From: Planctomycetota bacterium
GTDB lineage: Bacteria; Planctomycetota; PUPC01; JACPCR01
Direction of reading: 5' to 3'
Assembly (NCBI GenBank): GCA_030740295.1
Contig: JASLXP010000737.1
Coordinates: 1-24,706 of the forward strand
DNA: 24,706 bases
Every line of letters begins with the position of its first letter. The first letter of the stretch is position 1. The position numbers and the translations under genes were made by a program. The notes below the pieces were generated by a model that was not told where the DNA came from, did not search any database, and was given only the letters and a program-made list of their open reading frames with translations. Below are positions 7,856 through 16,700 of this stretch, piece by piece.

Positions 7856-8644
7856 TTACTCAGATGCCCCCGGCGCCTCGACCACATTGTCCTGGCAATG
7901 CACATCCCGAAACAGCGTCTGCCGTTTGGGCGGCAATGACTCAACGTATCCCTTCGGGGGCTGCCATTTGTGCCATTTGCTGCCGAGGGTGTTGTAGCTA
8001 TTGAAGACCGCGACCCGATCCCATTCTTCATTTGTCCAGAGCGCGCCGGTGTGGGTAACGGCTTCCGAAAAAAACAGCACCGAACCCGCGGGGCACTCGT
8101 AGGTATCCCAGAGCTCGCATTCGGGATCCTGGAGGCATGGCGGTGACTTGAAGGCCGTCTTGTGGCTGCCGCTGATGAAGAGGGTACCGCCGGTTTGCTT
8201 TTCGACGGGATTCAATTCCCAGACTACGCGTGTGAGACCGCAATTCACCTTGCCGGGATAGAGCCGGTAGATGTGGTGATTGCCGGGCATGTTGAGCATG
8301 CCGCCGCCGCCGTGCGGGCTGAAATTGTTGTGCCCCTTGGAGCGAATAGTGAAGAAGCTTCCGTCCACCCGAAAACCATAGCAGTACTCGTTCGCATAGC
8401 CGGGGCAGGAGACAAACTCATCCATGAAATCCACCACGATTGGATGATCGGTGAGCTCCCGCAGCGGGCCTCCCACCGAGGATCGATCTTCTTCCGGCAA
8501 TGAATCTCTGTCGTCCTTCAGGCGGTAACAGAAGTCGCGCATCTCCTCGATCTGCCCGTCATCCAACACCGCGGGAATCGCCAGCCAGCCGCGCAAATCA
8601 AAGATGTATTTCTGCTCGTCAGTGAGTTTGAATTCAGTATTCAT
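7856..8644 (-). CDS. Phytanoyl-CoA dioxygenase (PhyH)-family protein with an HGG iron site
   Basis: A 262-residue PhyH-family protein, the Fe(II)/2-oxoglutarate oxygenase class that hydroxylates or otherwise oxidises small molecules. The family signature GGTLFISGSHKTAF (152-165), the distal iron ligand His198 (EAVTHTG) and the 2-oxoglutarate-binding Arg210 twelve residues later (WDRVAVF) are present. The usual HxD of the first iron site reads His111-Gly-Gly113, so the carboxylate ligand is absent. Loss of that ligand is known from aliphatic halogenases in the same fold but also occurs in uncharacterised PhyH subfamilies. It converges on the enolase-superfamily/M81 pair and may act in the same catabolic region. 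The ATG at 8644 gives the standard domain start; no Shine-Dalgarno is seen. Activity and substrate are unknown. Confidence 0.9.
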   Translation of the reverse strand: MNTEFKLTDEQKYIFDLRGWLAIPAVLDDGQIEEMRDFCYRLKDDRDSLPEEDRSSVGGPLRELTDHPIVVDFMDEFVSCPGYANEYCYGFRVDGSFFTIRSKGHNNFSPHGGGGMLNMPGNHHIYRLYPGKVNCGLTRVVWELNPVEKQTGGTLFISGSHKTAFKSPPCLQDPECELWDTYECPAGSVLFFSEAVTHTGALWTNEEWDRVAVFNSYNTLGSKWHKWQPPKGYVESLPPKRQTLFRDVHCQDNVVEAPGASE

Positions 8645-8690
8645 TGGGATGGTTGGCCAACGTGTTCAGTGACCGGACAGACGCGGTGGC

Positions 8691-8709
8691 GACAGGCTGC
8701 CAGCCTGTC
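8691..8709. repeat. 19-bp perfect palindrome downstream of tatC
   Basis: GACAGGCTGCCAGCCTGTC: two nine-base arms around a single C, 14 bases past the tatC stop on the minus strand. There is no T-run, so it is better viewed as a dispersed intergenic palindrome than an intrinsic terminator, although it could protect the 3' end of the mobA-tatC transcript. Confidence 0.7.
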
Positions 8710-8722
8710 AGCCCCTGTCAAC

Positions 8723-10252
8723 TTAGCTCGAATCAGGTTTATCTGAATCTTCGTCCGGACTCTCATCCATGTCCTCGCCCTCATTCCTTCGAGCTTCACC
8801 GTCGCTCTCATCAGAAGCCGACGCGTCATCGTCGTGCTTTTCCTGCGGAGGCTCTTCCGGATGTTCAGATTCGCTTTCTTCCTCACCGGCATCAGGCTCG
8901 TCGGATCCCTCGTCAATCAGGACCTCCGAATCTTCCCCATCACCATCATGATCCTCATGATCCTGATCGTCTTCATCATCGTCATCCCACCGGTCTTCCT
9001 CTTCCATGGCTTTGAGGCGCTTGCGGAGGAAGATGCGAGCCAGCCAGATGCCGAGCTCGAAAAGGAGGATCGTCGGGATGGCCATCATTGATTGTGAGAT
9101 TGGGTCGGGCGGCGTGAGGAAAGCGGCCAGAATGAAGCATGCGATCCAGATGATGCGGCGGTGCCGGGCCAGAGTGTTTGGGTGGACCAGATTCAGCAGG
9201 GAGACCAGGATGATGACCAGTGGAAGCTGGAAAATGACGCCAAACGCGAAGGACATCACAATGGTCATACTGAACACTTTCGAGATGTCCCAGATCACTT
9301 CCGCATACGATGCGTTCAGCGTGAATAGGAACATGGCGATGACCGGCACGACCATGAAATACGCGAAAGATACACCGCCAAAGAAAAGTACATTGACGAA
9401 CCACAGGAGCGGACGGAGCACTTTGATCTCTTGCGGCATCAAACCGGGCCGGGCGAATTTCCACAGCGAATAGACCATAAACGGAATACCCGGAATCAGG
9501 GCGAAAATAATCGCCGCCTTCATGATGACCAGGAATACGGCCATCGGGTCCTGGTTGTAGAATTTCACCCAGTCAAAAGAGACTTTGTCCTGTTTAAGCA
9601 ATTCTTCGCCGGGCCGGCCGTCTCGATGAATGGTCAGCACTTCACCATTGACACGCATCACGAACAGCACCTGCGAGTTCTCCGAAAACCGGAGCTCTTC
9701 AACCGCGCTGACAGGATAGATGCTCTTTATCTTCTCCTTGGAATCGCCACCAGTGAGCACCTTTCGTAACGCCATCAGGCTCGAGCCTTCCTTTTTCTCA
9801 AGACCGAACTCGAGCAGCTCGCCGGTTCTCGCATCCAGCATGATGACCTGTGATTCACTTGCTCTAACGCTGAAGGCAACCCTCTGCGCATCCGGTGAAA
9901 CCCCCATGCGCAGCACTCCTCCGTCGACGGCGAATTCCCAGTTTTTTGTGGTATCAGGATGTATGCGCCTGACCTCGTAATTGCGCACCACGTAGAGGCT
10001 GCCATCCGATGCGGTGTAGAGCTTTTGCTGCGTCGGCTTTATAGGGATGGTCTCCGGGTAATATTTGATGACTTCGCCGACACCCTTGCGCACGGGATAG
10101 AAAATCACGTTGAGCACCTGATCCTTCCAGATGATGCCTCCGATCATGAAAAACGCGATCAGAAACAGCGGGACAATGATCGCCTGTCGCAGTTCTTCCA
10201 GGTGCTGGCCGAGAGGCAGCGGCTCATCTGAATGTTGTTTGGTGTCGGCCAT
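8723..10252 (-). CDS. tatC: Sec-independent protein translocase TatC with large periplasmic insertion and acidic tail
   Basis: TatC is the membrane receptor for twin-arginine signal peptides. Conserved points (509-residue numbering): HLEELR at 17-22 before TM1 (23-42), WKFARPGLMPQE (264-275), FQLP (341-344, Gln where E. coli has Glu170), FLTPPDPISQ (378-387) and closing helices to about 412. Two additions are unusual. About 170 residues (62-234) are inserted in the first periplasmic loop and look like beta-propeller blades (DGSLYVV, GVSPDAQRVAFSV, RFSENSQVLFVM). The C-terminal 93 residues are about half Asp/Glu and would be cytoplasmic. TatC is normally 240-300 residues. The ATG at 10252 is preceded by GAGG with a seven-base spacer, lying in the last codons of mobA, so it is preferred to the GTG at 10270. 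It is two bases downstream of mobA. Confidence 0.95.
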   Translation of the reverse strand: MADTKQHSDEPLPLGQHLEELRQAIIVPLFLIAFFMIGGIIWKDQVLNVIFYPVRKGVGEVIKYYPETIPIKPTQQKLYTASDGSLYVVRNYEVRRIHPDTTKNWEFAVDGGVLRMGVSPDAQRVAFSVRASESQVIMLDARTGELLEFGLEKKEGSSLMALRKVLTGGDSKEKIKSIYPVSAVEELRFSENSQVLFVMRVNGEVLTIHRDGRPGEELLKQDKVSFDWVKFYNQDPMAVFLVIMKAAIIFALIPGIPFMVYSLWKFARPGLMPQEIKVLRPLLWFVNVLFFGGVSFAYFMVVPVIAMFLFTLNASYAEVIWDISKVFSMTIVMSFAFGVIFQLPLVIILVSLLNLVHPNTLARHRRIIWIACFILAAFLTPPDPISQSMMAIPTILLFELGIWLARIFLRKRLKAMEEEDRWDDDDEDDQDHEDHDGDGEDSEVLIDEGSDEPDAGEEESESEHPEEPPQEKHDDDASASDESDGEARRNEGEDMDESPDEDSDKPDSS

Positions 10253-10254
10253 TC

Positions 10255-10866
10255 CTAAACCTCGCTGCACGCCTCAATCCACTGAAGGGCCTGTTCATAA
10301 TCTTCGGGGTAGTTCATATTCCAGAACATGCGCGCATTTGAATCCAGCCGCTCGATTTCTTCACTGGGTACAACCCGCAAACGGATACGATCGTGGAAAC
10401 TGGCGACTTTGAGGCGCTCCTGCTGCAGACAGTTGTCAATGTGCGGAAGACATCGCCTGGAATAGAGCGCGGTCAATGGCTGCAGGCCGTCTTCGGTTTC
10501 GCAGATCACCGCGTCTGCTTTGTCTCGCAGGGGCAGCATCTCCCGGAATAGACCCACATTGAAGAAAGGTGAATCACAAGCGGAAATGAAAACCCAGTCA
10601 TTCGCCGCGTGCGTGAGCGCGGAATGAAGGCCCGCGAGTGGGCCTTTCTCAAAATAGATGTCGGCAAAGACAGCGTCGCAGAAACGTCCGTATTGGGTGT
10701 CGTTCGCGATCACGATTACTTCGGCGAATGTCTTTCGAAATTGCTCCACGAGCCGCTCGATCACCGGCTTGCCCGCCAGTTCGAGTAGCGCCTTGTTGCG
10801 GCCCATCCTCCGGCTCTTGCCGCCCGCGAGGATAGCTCCCGTGATTTTCTGTGAAGGCTCGTCCAT
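10255..10866 (-). CDS. mobA: Molybdenum cofactor guanylyltransferase
   Basis: MobA transfers GMP from GTP to Mo-molybdopterin to form the guanine dinucleotide cofactor in the cytoplasm. The 203-residue product has the nucleotidyltransferase signature LAGGKSRRMGRNKALL (13-28), GPLAGLHSAL (75-84), the metal-binding Asp98 in ACDSP and the late NMNYPEDYEQA segment, and its length is normal for the family. An upstream in-frame GTG at 10908 would add 14 residues encoded by an intergenic hairpin, so the ATG at 10866 is preferred. The gene leads a two-gene unit with tatC. That fits biology, since many MGD enzymes are folded in the cytoplasm and then exported by Tat. The distinction from related MobA-like transferases (for example MocA) rests on the motifs only. 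Confidence 0.9.
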   Translation of the reverse strand: MDEPSQKITGAILAGGKSRRMGRNKALLELAGKPVIERLVEQFRKTFAEVIVIANDTQYGRFCDAVFADIYFEKGPLAGLHSALTHAANDWVFISACDSPFFNVGLFREMLPLRDKADAVICETEDGLQPLTALYSRRCLPHIDNCLQQERLKVASFHDRIRLRVVPSEEIERLDSNARMFWNMNYPEDYEQALQWIEACSEV

Positions 10867-10897
10867 GTTTGCTGTTTGCCGTGATACCGGGCAGGCT

Positions 10898-10925
10898 GCC
10901 TGCTCCACAGGACTGAGGAGCAGGC
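10898..10925. repeat. Hairpin between the divergent mobA and yggS genes
   Basis: Perfect nine-base arms GCCTGCTCC (10898-10906) and GGAGCAGGC (10917-10925) with a ten-base loop. The left arm also pairs with the preceding GCAGGC (10891-10896), so two alternative hairpins are possible. It lies in the divergent promoter gap, where a terminator is not expected. No convincing promoter was found in the gap. Confidence 0.65.
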
Positions 10926-11022
10926 TTGATTGGTCTGCTGGCGCGTCTTGATTTCTCTCTTACAAATCGAGGCGGTAGTATAGAAACGGGTTCAGGGCAT
11001 TCAATGAACGGGCAAGGACGAG

Positions 11023-11718
11023 ATGAGCCTCGAAGAGACACTCAAAAATAATCTGGAGAGCATTCGCGCTCGCATGCAGCAGGCATGCGAGCGGGCCGGA
11101 TCAAAATCTGATGAGGTGACTCTTGTCGCAGTGACAAAAACTGTCGGCCCGGAAGAGACGGATACGCTCGTCGAGCTTGGCGCGACCGATATTGGTGAGA
11201 ACCGCGTGCTCGAGGCGTTAAAGAAATTCGAGGTGATGAAACAAACTAACTGCCGACGCCATTTCATTGGTCACCTGCAACGAAACAAGGCCCGGCAGGT
11301 GGTCGAGAATTTTGATTTCATCCATTCGGTCGACAGCCTTCGTCTTGCGAAAGAGCTGCAAAAGGAAGCGGCGCGAATTGGCAAAACTATACCTGTGCTG
11401 ATCCAGGTAAACGTGGCGACCGAGGAGCAGAAGCATGGATTTGATCCGGGTGCAGTGGGGGCCGCGCTGGAAGCGTTGAGGGGGCACGAAAACCTTCAGG
11501 TGCAAGGCTTGATGACGATGGCGCCGATTGTGGGGAATGCAGAGGAAACGCGGCCAGTCTTTGCCGGGCTGAGAGATCTGCGCGAAGGCTTGATTGGGGA
11601 TTTCCCAGACCTCAGGCATCTGTCGATGGGGATGACTCAGGATTTTGAAGTCGCGATCGAAGAAGGGGCGACAATGGTGCGAGTGGGATCCGCGTTGTTT
11701 GAAGGGATGCCGGAATAA
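11023..11718 (+). CDS. yggS: YggS-family pyridoxal-phosphate homeostasis protein
   Basis: A 231-residue TIM-barrel protein of the YggS/PLPBP family, which binds PLP without known catalysis and balances cytoplasmic vitamin B6 and amino acid pools. Key features: PLP lysine Lys39 in LVAVTKT, GENRVLE (family usually GENRVQE), HFIGHLQRNK, IHSVDSLRLA, QVNVATEEQKHGF, LMTMAP and the phosphate-binding LSMGMTQDFEVAI...GATMVRVGSALF. Length is normal. AAGGA lies a few bases before the ATG at 11023. It is transcribed divergently from mobA and ends 17 bases before the convergent ABC-F gene, so it seems to be a single-gene unit. Confidence 0.95.
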   Translation: MSLEETLKNNLESIRARMQQACERAGSKSDEVTLVAVTKTVGPEETDTLVELGATDIGENRVLEALKKFEVMKQTNCRRHFIGHLQRNKARQVVENFDFIHSVDSLRLAKELQKEAARIGKTIPVLIQVNVATEEQKHGFDPGAVGAALEALRGHENLQVQGLMTMAPIVGNAEETRPVFAGLRDLREGLIGDFPDLRHLSMGMTQDFEVAIEEGATMVRVGSALFEGMPE

Positions 11719-11735
11719 AGCATGCCACTGGTTCT

Positions 11736-13628
11736 TCAGCTTCCCTGACTTTCAAGTTCCTCCCACCGCGAATACGTCTGAGCCAGTTTCGTTTCGATTC
11801 CATTCAGTTCCTCTTTAGCGGCAGCGATTTCTTCGCCATCCAACTGATAGAAACTGGGGCCGGCCATGTGGTCGTGCAGGGCAGCCTGCTCGGATTCGAG
11901 GGCTTCGATGGCGGCCGGTAACGCTTCAAGCTCCTTTTGCTCCTTGTAGGTGAGCTTTCGTGTACGCGCCGCAGTTGGGCGTGGCTTGGGCTGAGATTTC
12001 TTCTCTTGATCTTGGGCGGCTGCAGCCTGCGCGATTTCATGCTGTCGAAACCAGTCATCGTATCCCCCCGAGTACTCGCCGATCATTCCGTCACCCTCGA
12101 AGACCATGACGCCGGTGGCAGCATTGTTAATGAACTCACGATCGTGGCTGACAATCAGCAACGTTCCGGAAAACTCGAGGAGTATTTCTTCGAGCAATTC
12201 GAGCGTCTCGGCGTCCAGGTCGTTCGTCGGCTCATCGAGGATAAGAAGGTTTGATGGCTGCAGGAACAGCTTGGCGAGGAGGAGCCGATTCCTCTCGCCT
12301 CCGGACAACATCTTCACCTGCATCCGCGCCCGCTCAGGTGAAAAAAGGAAATCCTGCATGTAGCCGTAGACGTGGCGCGGCTTGCCGTTCTGGATGACCT
12401 GGTCTACGTCGCCGGCCAGATTCTGTTTCACGGTCTTCTGCTCGTCGAGTTTCAGCCGCATCTGATCGAAGTAGGCTACTTCCAGCTTGGTTCCATGCTT
12501 CACCGTGCCGGATGCAGGCGTGAGATCGCCGAGCAGGAGACGGATGAGCGTCGTCTTGCCAATGCCATTTGGACCAAGAATTCCAATCCTGTCGCCGCGC
12601 ATGATCATGGTGCTGAAATCACGGACCAGCATTTCTTCTTCATAACCGAAGCTCAGGTTTTCCGCGCGGATGACAAGACGTCCGGACTTCGCGGCATCCT
12701 GCAATTGCATCCGAACTTTTCCGATCTGCCTTTTGAAGCTCTGCTGCTCGGTTCGCATGGCCTCCAGCCGGCGGACACGGCCCTCATTACGAGTGCGCCG
12801 AGCCTTGATGCCTTCACGAATCCAAGCCTCCTCCTGGGCCAGTCTCTTCTCGAACAGCGCCTGATGTTTTTCTTCGTCCGCGAGCAGTGCTTCTTTACGT
12901 GCCAGAAAAGTGTCGTAATCACAAGACCAGTCGAAGAGCTTGCCCCTGTCGATCTCCACTATTCGATTGGCAAGCCTGCGCAGGAACGCACGGTCGTGGG
13001 TGACGAACACCACCGTGATTTCAATTCGGGCGAGGAACTCCTCAAGCCACCGGATGGCGTCAATGTCGAGGTGGTTTGTAGGCTCATCCAGCAGGAGAAC
13101 ATCGGGCTCTGTGACCAAAGTTCGGGCAAGCATCACCCGGCGTTTCCGACCAGCGGAAAGCACACTGAATTCGACATCCGCATCCAACCCCATCATTTTA
13201 AGAACCCGTTCCACCTGGCTGAGCAGTTCCCAGCCGCCTTCCGCTCCGAGCTTATCCTGAAGCTGTTCCAACCTGGTAAAGTGGCCGGAATCTTCATTCG
13301 CTCCAGCATCAATGCTGGCTCTGTGATACTCAGCGATGGCATTGCCGATGTCGCCAAAGCCACGCGCTACCACCTCAAACAATGAACCCTGGATGTCTTG
13401 AGGAACCTCCTGGTCCAGCAGCGCAGTCTTGACTCCCTGCTGACGAGTAACATCACCGGAATCAGCTTCGTGGAAGTTATCGATCAGCTTCAGCAATGTA
13501 GACTTGCCGACACCGTTGCGGCCGAGCAGTCCAATCCGTTGCCCGGGCTCTATCTGCAAATCAATGCTGTCGAGGAGAGGCGGCCCGCCAAAGCCAAAGC
13601 AGACTTCCTTCAGACTGATGAGTGCCAT
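11736..13628 (-). CDS. uup: Uup-type ABC-F ATPase
   Basis: A soluble twin-ATPase of the ABC-F family with no membrane segment. Domain 1 has Walker A GRNGVGKST (36-44), signature LSAGRKRR (157-164; Ala replaces the second Ser/Gly position of LSGG) and Walker B LLLDEPTNHLD (178-188). The charged linker is at about 240-300. Domain 2 has GPNGIGKTT (352-360), LSGGERNR (441-448) and LLILDEPTNDLD (461-472). The long match around NGKPRHVYGYMQDFLF and a C-terminal coiled coil after a Lys/Pro-rich linker (about 543-628) point to Uup rather than EttA or Rli-type members. Uup has been linked to ribosome rescue or assembly and to limiting aberrant DNA recombination. The 630-residue length is normal. No Shine-Dalgarno precedes the ATG at 13628. 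Confidence 0.92.
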   Translation of the reverse strand: MALISLKEVCFGFGGPPLLDSIDLQIEPGQRIGLLGRNGVGKSTLLKLIDNFHEADSGDVTRQQGVKTALLDQEVPQDIQGSLFEVVARGFGDIGNAIAEYHRASIDAGANEDSGHFTRLEQLQDKLGAEGGWELLSQVERVLKMMGLDADVEFSVLSAGRKRRVMLARTLVTEPDVLLLDEPTNHLDIDAIRWLEEFLARIEITVVFVTHDRAFLRRLANRIVEIDRGKLFDWSCDYDTFLARKEALLADEEKHQALFEKRLAQEEAWIREGIKARRTRNEGRVRRLEAMRTEQQSFKRQIGKVRMQLQDAAKSGRLVIRAENLSFGYEEEMLVRDFSTMIMRGDRIGILGPNGIGKTTLIRLLLGDLTPASGTVKHGTKLEVAYFDQMRLKLDEQKTVKQNLAGDVDQVIQNGKPRHVYGYMQDFLFSPERARMQVKMLSGGERNRLLLAKLFLQPSNLLILDEPTNDLDAETLELLEEILLEFSGTLLIVSHDREFINNAATGVMVFEGDGMIGEYSGGYDDWFRQHEIAQAAAAQDQEKKSQPKPRPTAARTRKLTYKEQKELEALPAAIEALESEQAALHDHMAGPSFYQLDGEEIAAAKEELNGIETKLAQTYSRWEELESQGS

Positions 13629-13711
13629 TGTTCACGATGACTGAAATTTGAGGGCGGAGAAGCTGACATCCAATCCGGATATCGCCAGCGAGACGGGGCC
13701 CATGAATCGCA

Positions 13712-16700
13712 TCACCGTTCGGGCCAACGCTGAAACACGGACCGGTAAACCGAAACTTCGTCCCCGGCGCCCATGTCGTACACACACACCATCCGGCGGC
13801 CGTCCGGTCTTGCGGGGAAATCATCTTCCTTGAGCTCAGCGTCGGCGTAGATTCGATTCTCCTCAACCCGAATTACTCGGCACTTCTTCTCGAAGTCTTC
13901 GCCGGTCAGTGTTGCGCCATCGTAGTGCCCGGGTTTGAAGCCGCTGGATGCCTCGAAAGGAGGTGGGATTTCGCAGACCAGGTGTCGCCTGTCGCTGCCG
14001 ACTTCATCAAGCTTCGACCTGTAGATGAGCGCGTCGTGATCGAGAATGATTTCCCGGCGATCAGGCTGCACTTCGCCGATGTGGTAAGCGGTGCGATGTT
14101 TGCCGCCCTTGATGTAAATGAGCATGTCTTTGTCTTCGAGATCATCCGGTAGCGGTGCCGACAGACGCAGCCGGTTGTTCCGGTAATCTGCTTCATCAAT
14201 CTGCGCGTGAAACGGCGGGGGCATATCAGGAATGCCTTCATCGCCTTTGGTCAGCCGGGCGCCATTGACCAAGTGAATGGCCCGCATTGTTCCGTTCAAT
14301 TCCGACCAGTAACCGAAGCTCCCCTGGAACTGAAACTCACCACATTGGAGAAGTGTTTCAGGCTGTTGTGAATAAAAGAAGGTATCGACCTGGTCACCAT
14401 CGAGCGTGATCTGAACGGCGACAGGCTGAAACTCGCCCGGCGCCGCTCCGGTGACCGGAAGCTTCACAGCATCAAGAATGAATGGCTGGCCCTCGTAGGG
14501 CTGCCAGAGAGAAACAAATTCACTTGCGCCGTCCTCCACTTCTTCTTCTGCAAAGAAGTACCTGATTGGCGGAATATCCGGCTTACCGCAGCGGGCCCTG
14601 ATGTAACGGCGGCCCTGGTTCCCGAGGAAGGTCAGCCGCATCCGAACGTCGTTCTCCAGGTACTTCCAGTCAGCCCATACGCTCTCGTCGTCAGCCGCAT
14701 GCTCAGGGTCGAGGATATTGACTTTCCAGCCGCGGTTGAGATCGTCGGCCAGGTGCAGGTGTTCCTTCGACGAGTCCGGATCGCCCACAGGATCGCCGGG
14801 CAGCCATTTGTGAATGCTCGATCCGAAATCATCGAAAGGAGGTCCGCTGAAACAGCAAGTGCGAATCGTCCCGCCGGCCAGCCTCAACACATCCAGCATG
14901 TACACGTTGCCGCCGGGGCCGTCTGCGAGGCAGACTGCGCGGCGATAAGTGCGGTTGGGGAAACCGCCGGGTTCGGCAGAGACCTCAACGAACGAGGCTT
15001 CCGGCGCGGCAGCGAACAACTCCAGGGTGCCCCGAGAGATCGCATCCTCATATTGTTTGGCGCGATCGATCATTCCCGTGTTGTGATGGGCCACGTGGTT
15101 CGTGTTTCCCAACGGATGGGCCCAGCCAGGGTAGCCAAGCTCCGGGGCGACAGAGCATCCGCGCGCAAACATTTCGATGTTCAGGTTGTCCTGATGATGG
15201 TGGCCTTTGGAGAGCCCGTAACGGAGCGCGATGCCTGCGCGTTCATCAACGTTTTCTGCCTGCGGGCGTGACTCAAGAAAGACGAAACCGACGCCATCCA
15301 TCGCTCTGCTTTCGAGTGGGGGTTCCGCTTCGGCGGCTTCGGCCCGGGCCTTGATTTCGGGCCAGAAGTCTTCCTCAAACAGTCCCGGCCTTGGCTCGCC
15401 CAATTGGTGAATCGCCTGGGCGAGTTTATCCGTTTTCCAATGCTTCCAGGCTCGCATGTAAGCGCGGCCCATTCGGCTGAGCAGACCAGCAGGATACTTC
15501 GCGCCTCCCGGCCCTCCGCCGCTGTCACCGTACGAGGGCCCGAACTGCCCGGCAACGAGGAAATCGATCCAGGTATCAAACTCCGCGCGAAACTTTGGGT
15601 AGAGGCTCGCATCATAGAGATTGCAGCGTTCTTCCCACCTGTTGGAAGCCTGCCGAAGCAGACTCTCCGCGAGGTCAGATCTGGGATTGACATAACCCGT
15701 CGCGTAGCCAATACCAGCAATCATCACGGGCCCCTCGCGGTGCATGGTGTTCACGAAGACTTCGTCATCGAAGCCCCCGATGTCGGCTCCGCTGTTATGC
15801 GCGCGAGTGAAGAGCTCTTCGATCCACCGTTCGCTTACGTGACCCATGTCCGCGCAAAGAGCGAAATCTGCCAGGTCCGCCTCACGCGCACACATGTTGC
15901 CACCGCTGAGCTCACGCCGAATCCAGTCCCAGCCGAAAAGCTGAATCAGATACGTCTCGATGAGTGACTTGAGGTCATCCGGCGATTGAATTGCGTCGTC
16001 CTTGGTGCCGATAAACTCCGCGGCCCCCTGAGCTTTTCCCATCCATTCAAAGATGGCATCGTAGGCGCGGCACGCGGGAACGAGCATTCCTTTGCGTTCC
16101 CAGTTCCCATCTATCAAGACCCGTCCAGGTCGCAGAAAATCGGGTCGGACCTGTTGCCACCGCAAGTTCATACCGGGATAGACGTATGCCAGGCGGCTCA
16201 GCAAGATGACAGCGCGATGGGCCGCTTCTTCATCATTAAACAGCAGGTAACGCAGAGAGAGCCTTTCGAGCGCAGGCCCCAGACCTTCCCAGACCAGGCG
16301 ATGGTTGTTATAGGCTACCCATCCGGAGAAACTGTTTCGGTCACCCGTGCCGTCGTCCCATCCCCAGCCATCGTCGGGAAACTCGCCGCTGGTAAAATCA
16401 TCGTTTGCATAATCATTCGACGGCAGCCGTCTTTTGCAGAGCGGGCAGGCGACCTTAAACGGCGGCAAATCATCTGAGTATTCCCAGGCGTAGTAGGTGC
16501 TGGTCTCAAAAATCTTTTCTCCGCAGTCAGGGCAGGGCCAGTTGCTGTAACACTGCCGTGGCACATTCCACGATGGCAGGCTCTGAAAAAGTAGTTCATC
16601 GGAAAGGCCATCGTATCTGGTGCGCGCCATCGTCGTTTCAGAGAGCGACGGGTGCTTCCTCATGTTGGCCTCAGCCCTGTCGATCATCTCATCCGTGTAA

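Noticed and set aside
8691..8709. Palindrome as an intrinsic terminator for tatC
   Set aside because: No T-run follows on the minus strand and the same style of palindrome occurs at other gaps, including a divergent one.
9208..9228. Gln in FQLP of TatC as a loss of a key residue
   Set aside because: Position equivalent to E. coli Glu170, but Gln is, as far as I recall, found in functional TatC proteins, so it is not by itself a defect.
10867..10908. GTG start extending mobA by 14 residues
   Set aside because: The added residues are encoded by an intergenic hairpin, while the ATG at 10866 begins just before the nucleotide-binding motif.
12372..13385. 337-codon plus-strand open frame
   Set aside because: It mirrors the uup gene and its protein looks like a shadow of ABC ATPase codons, with no coherent fold.
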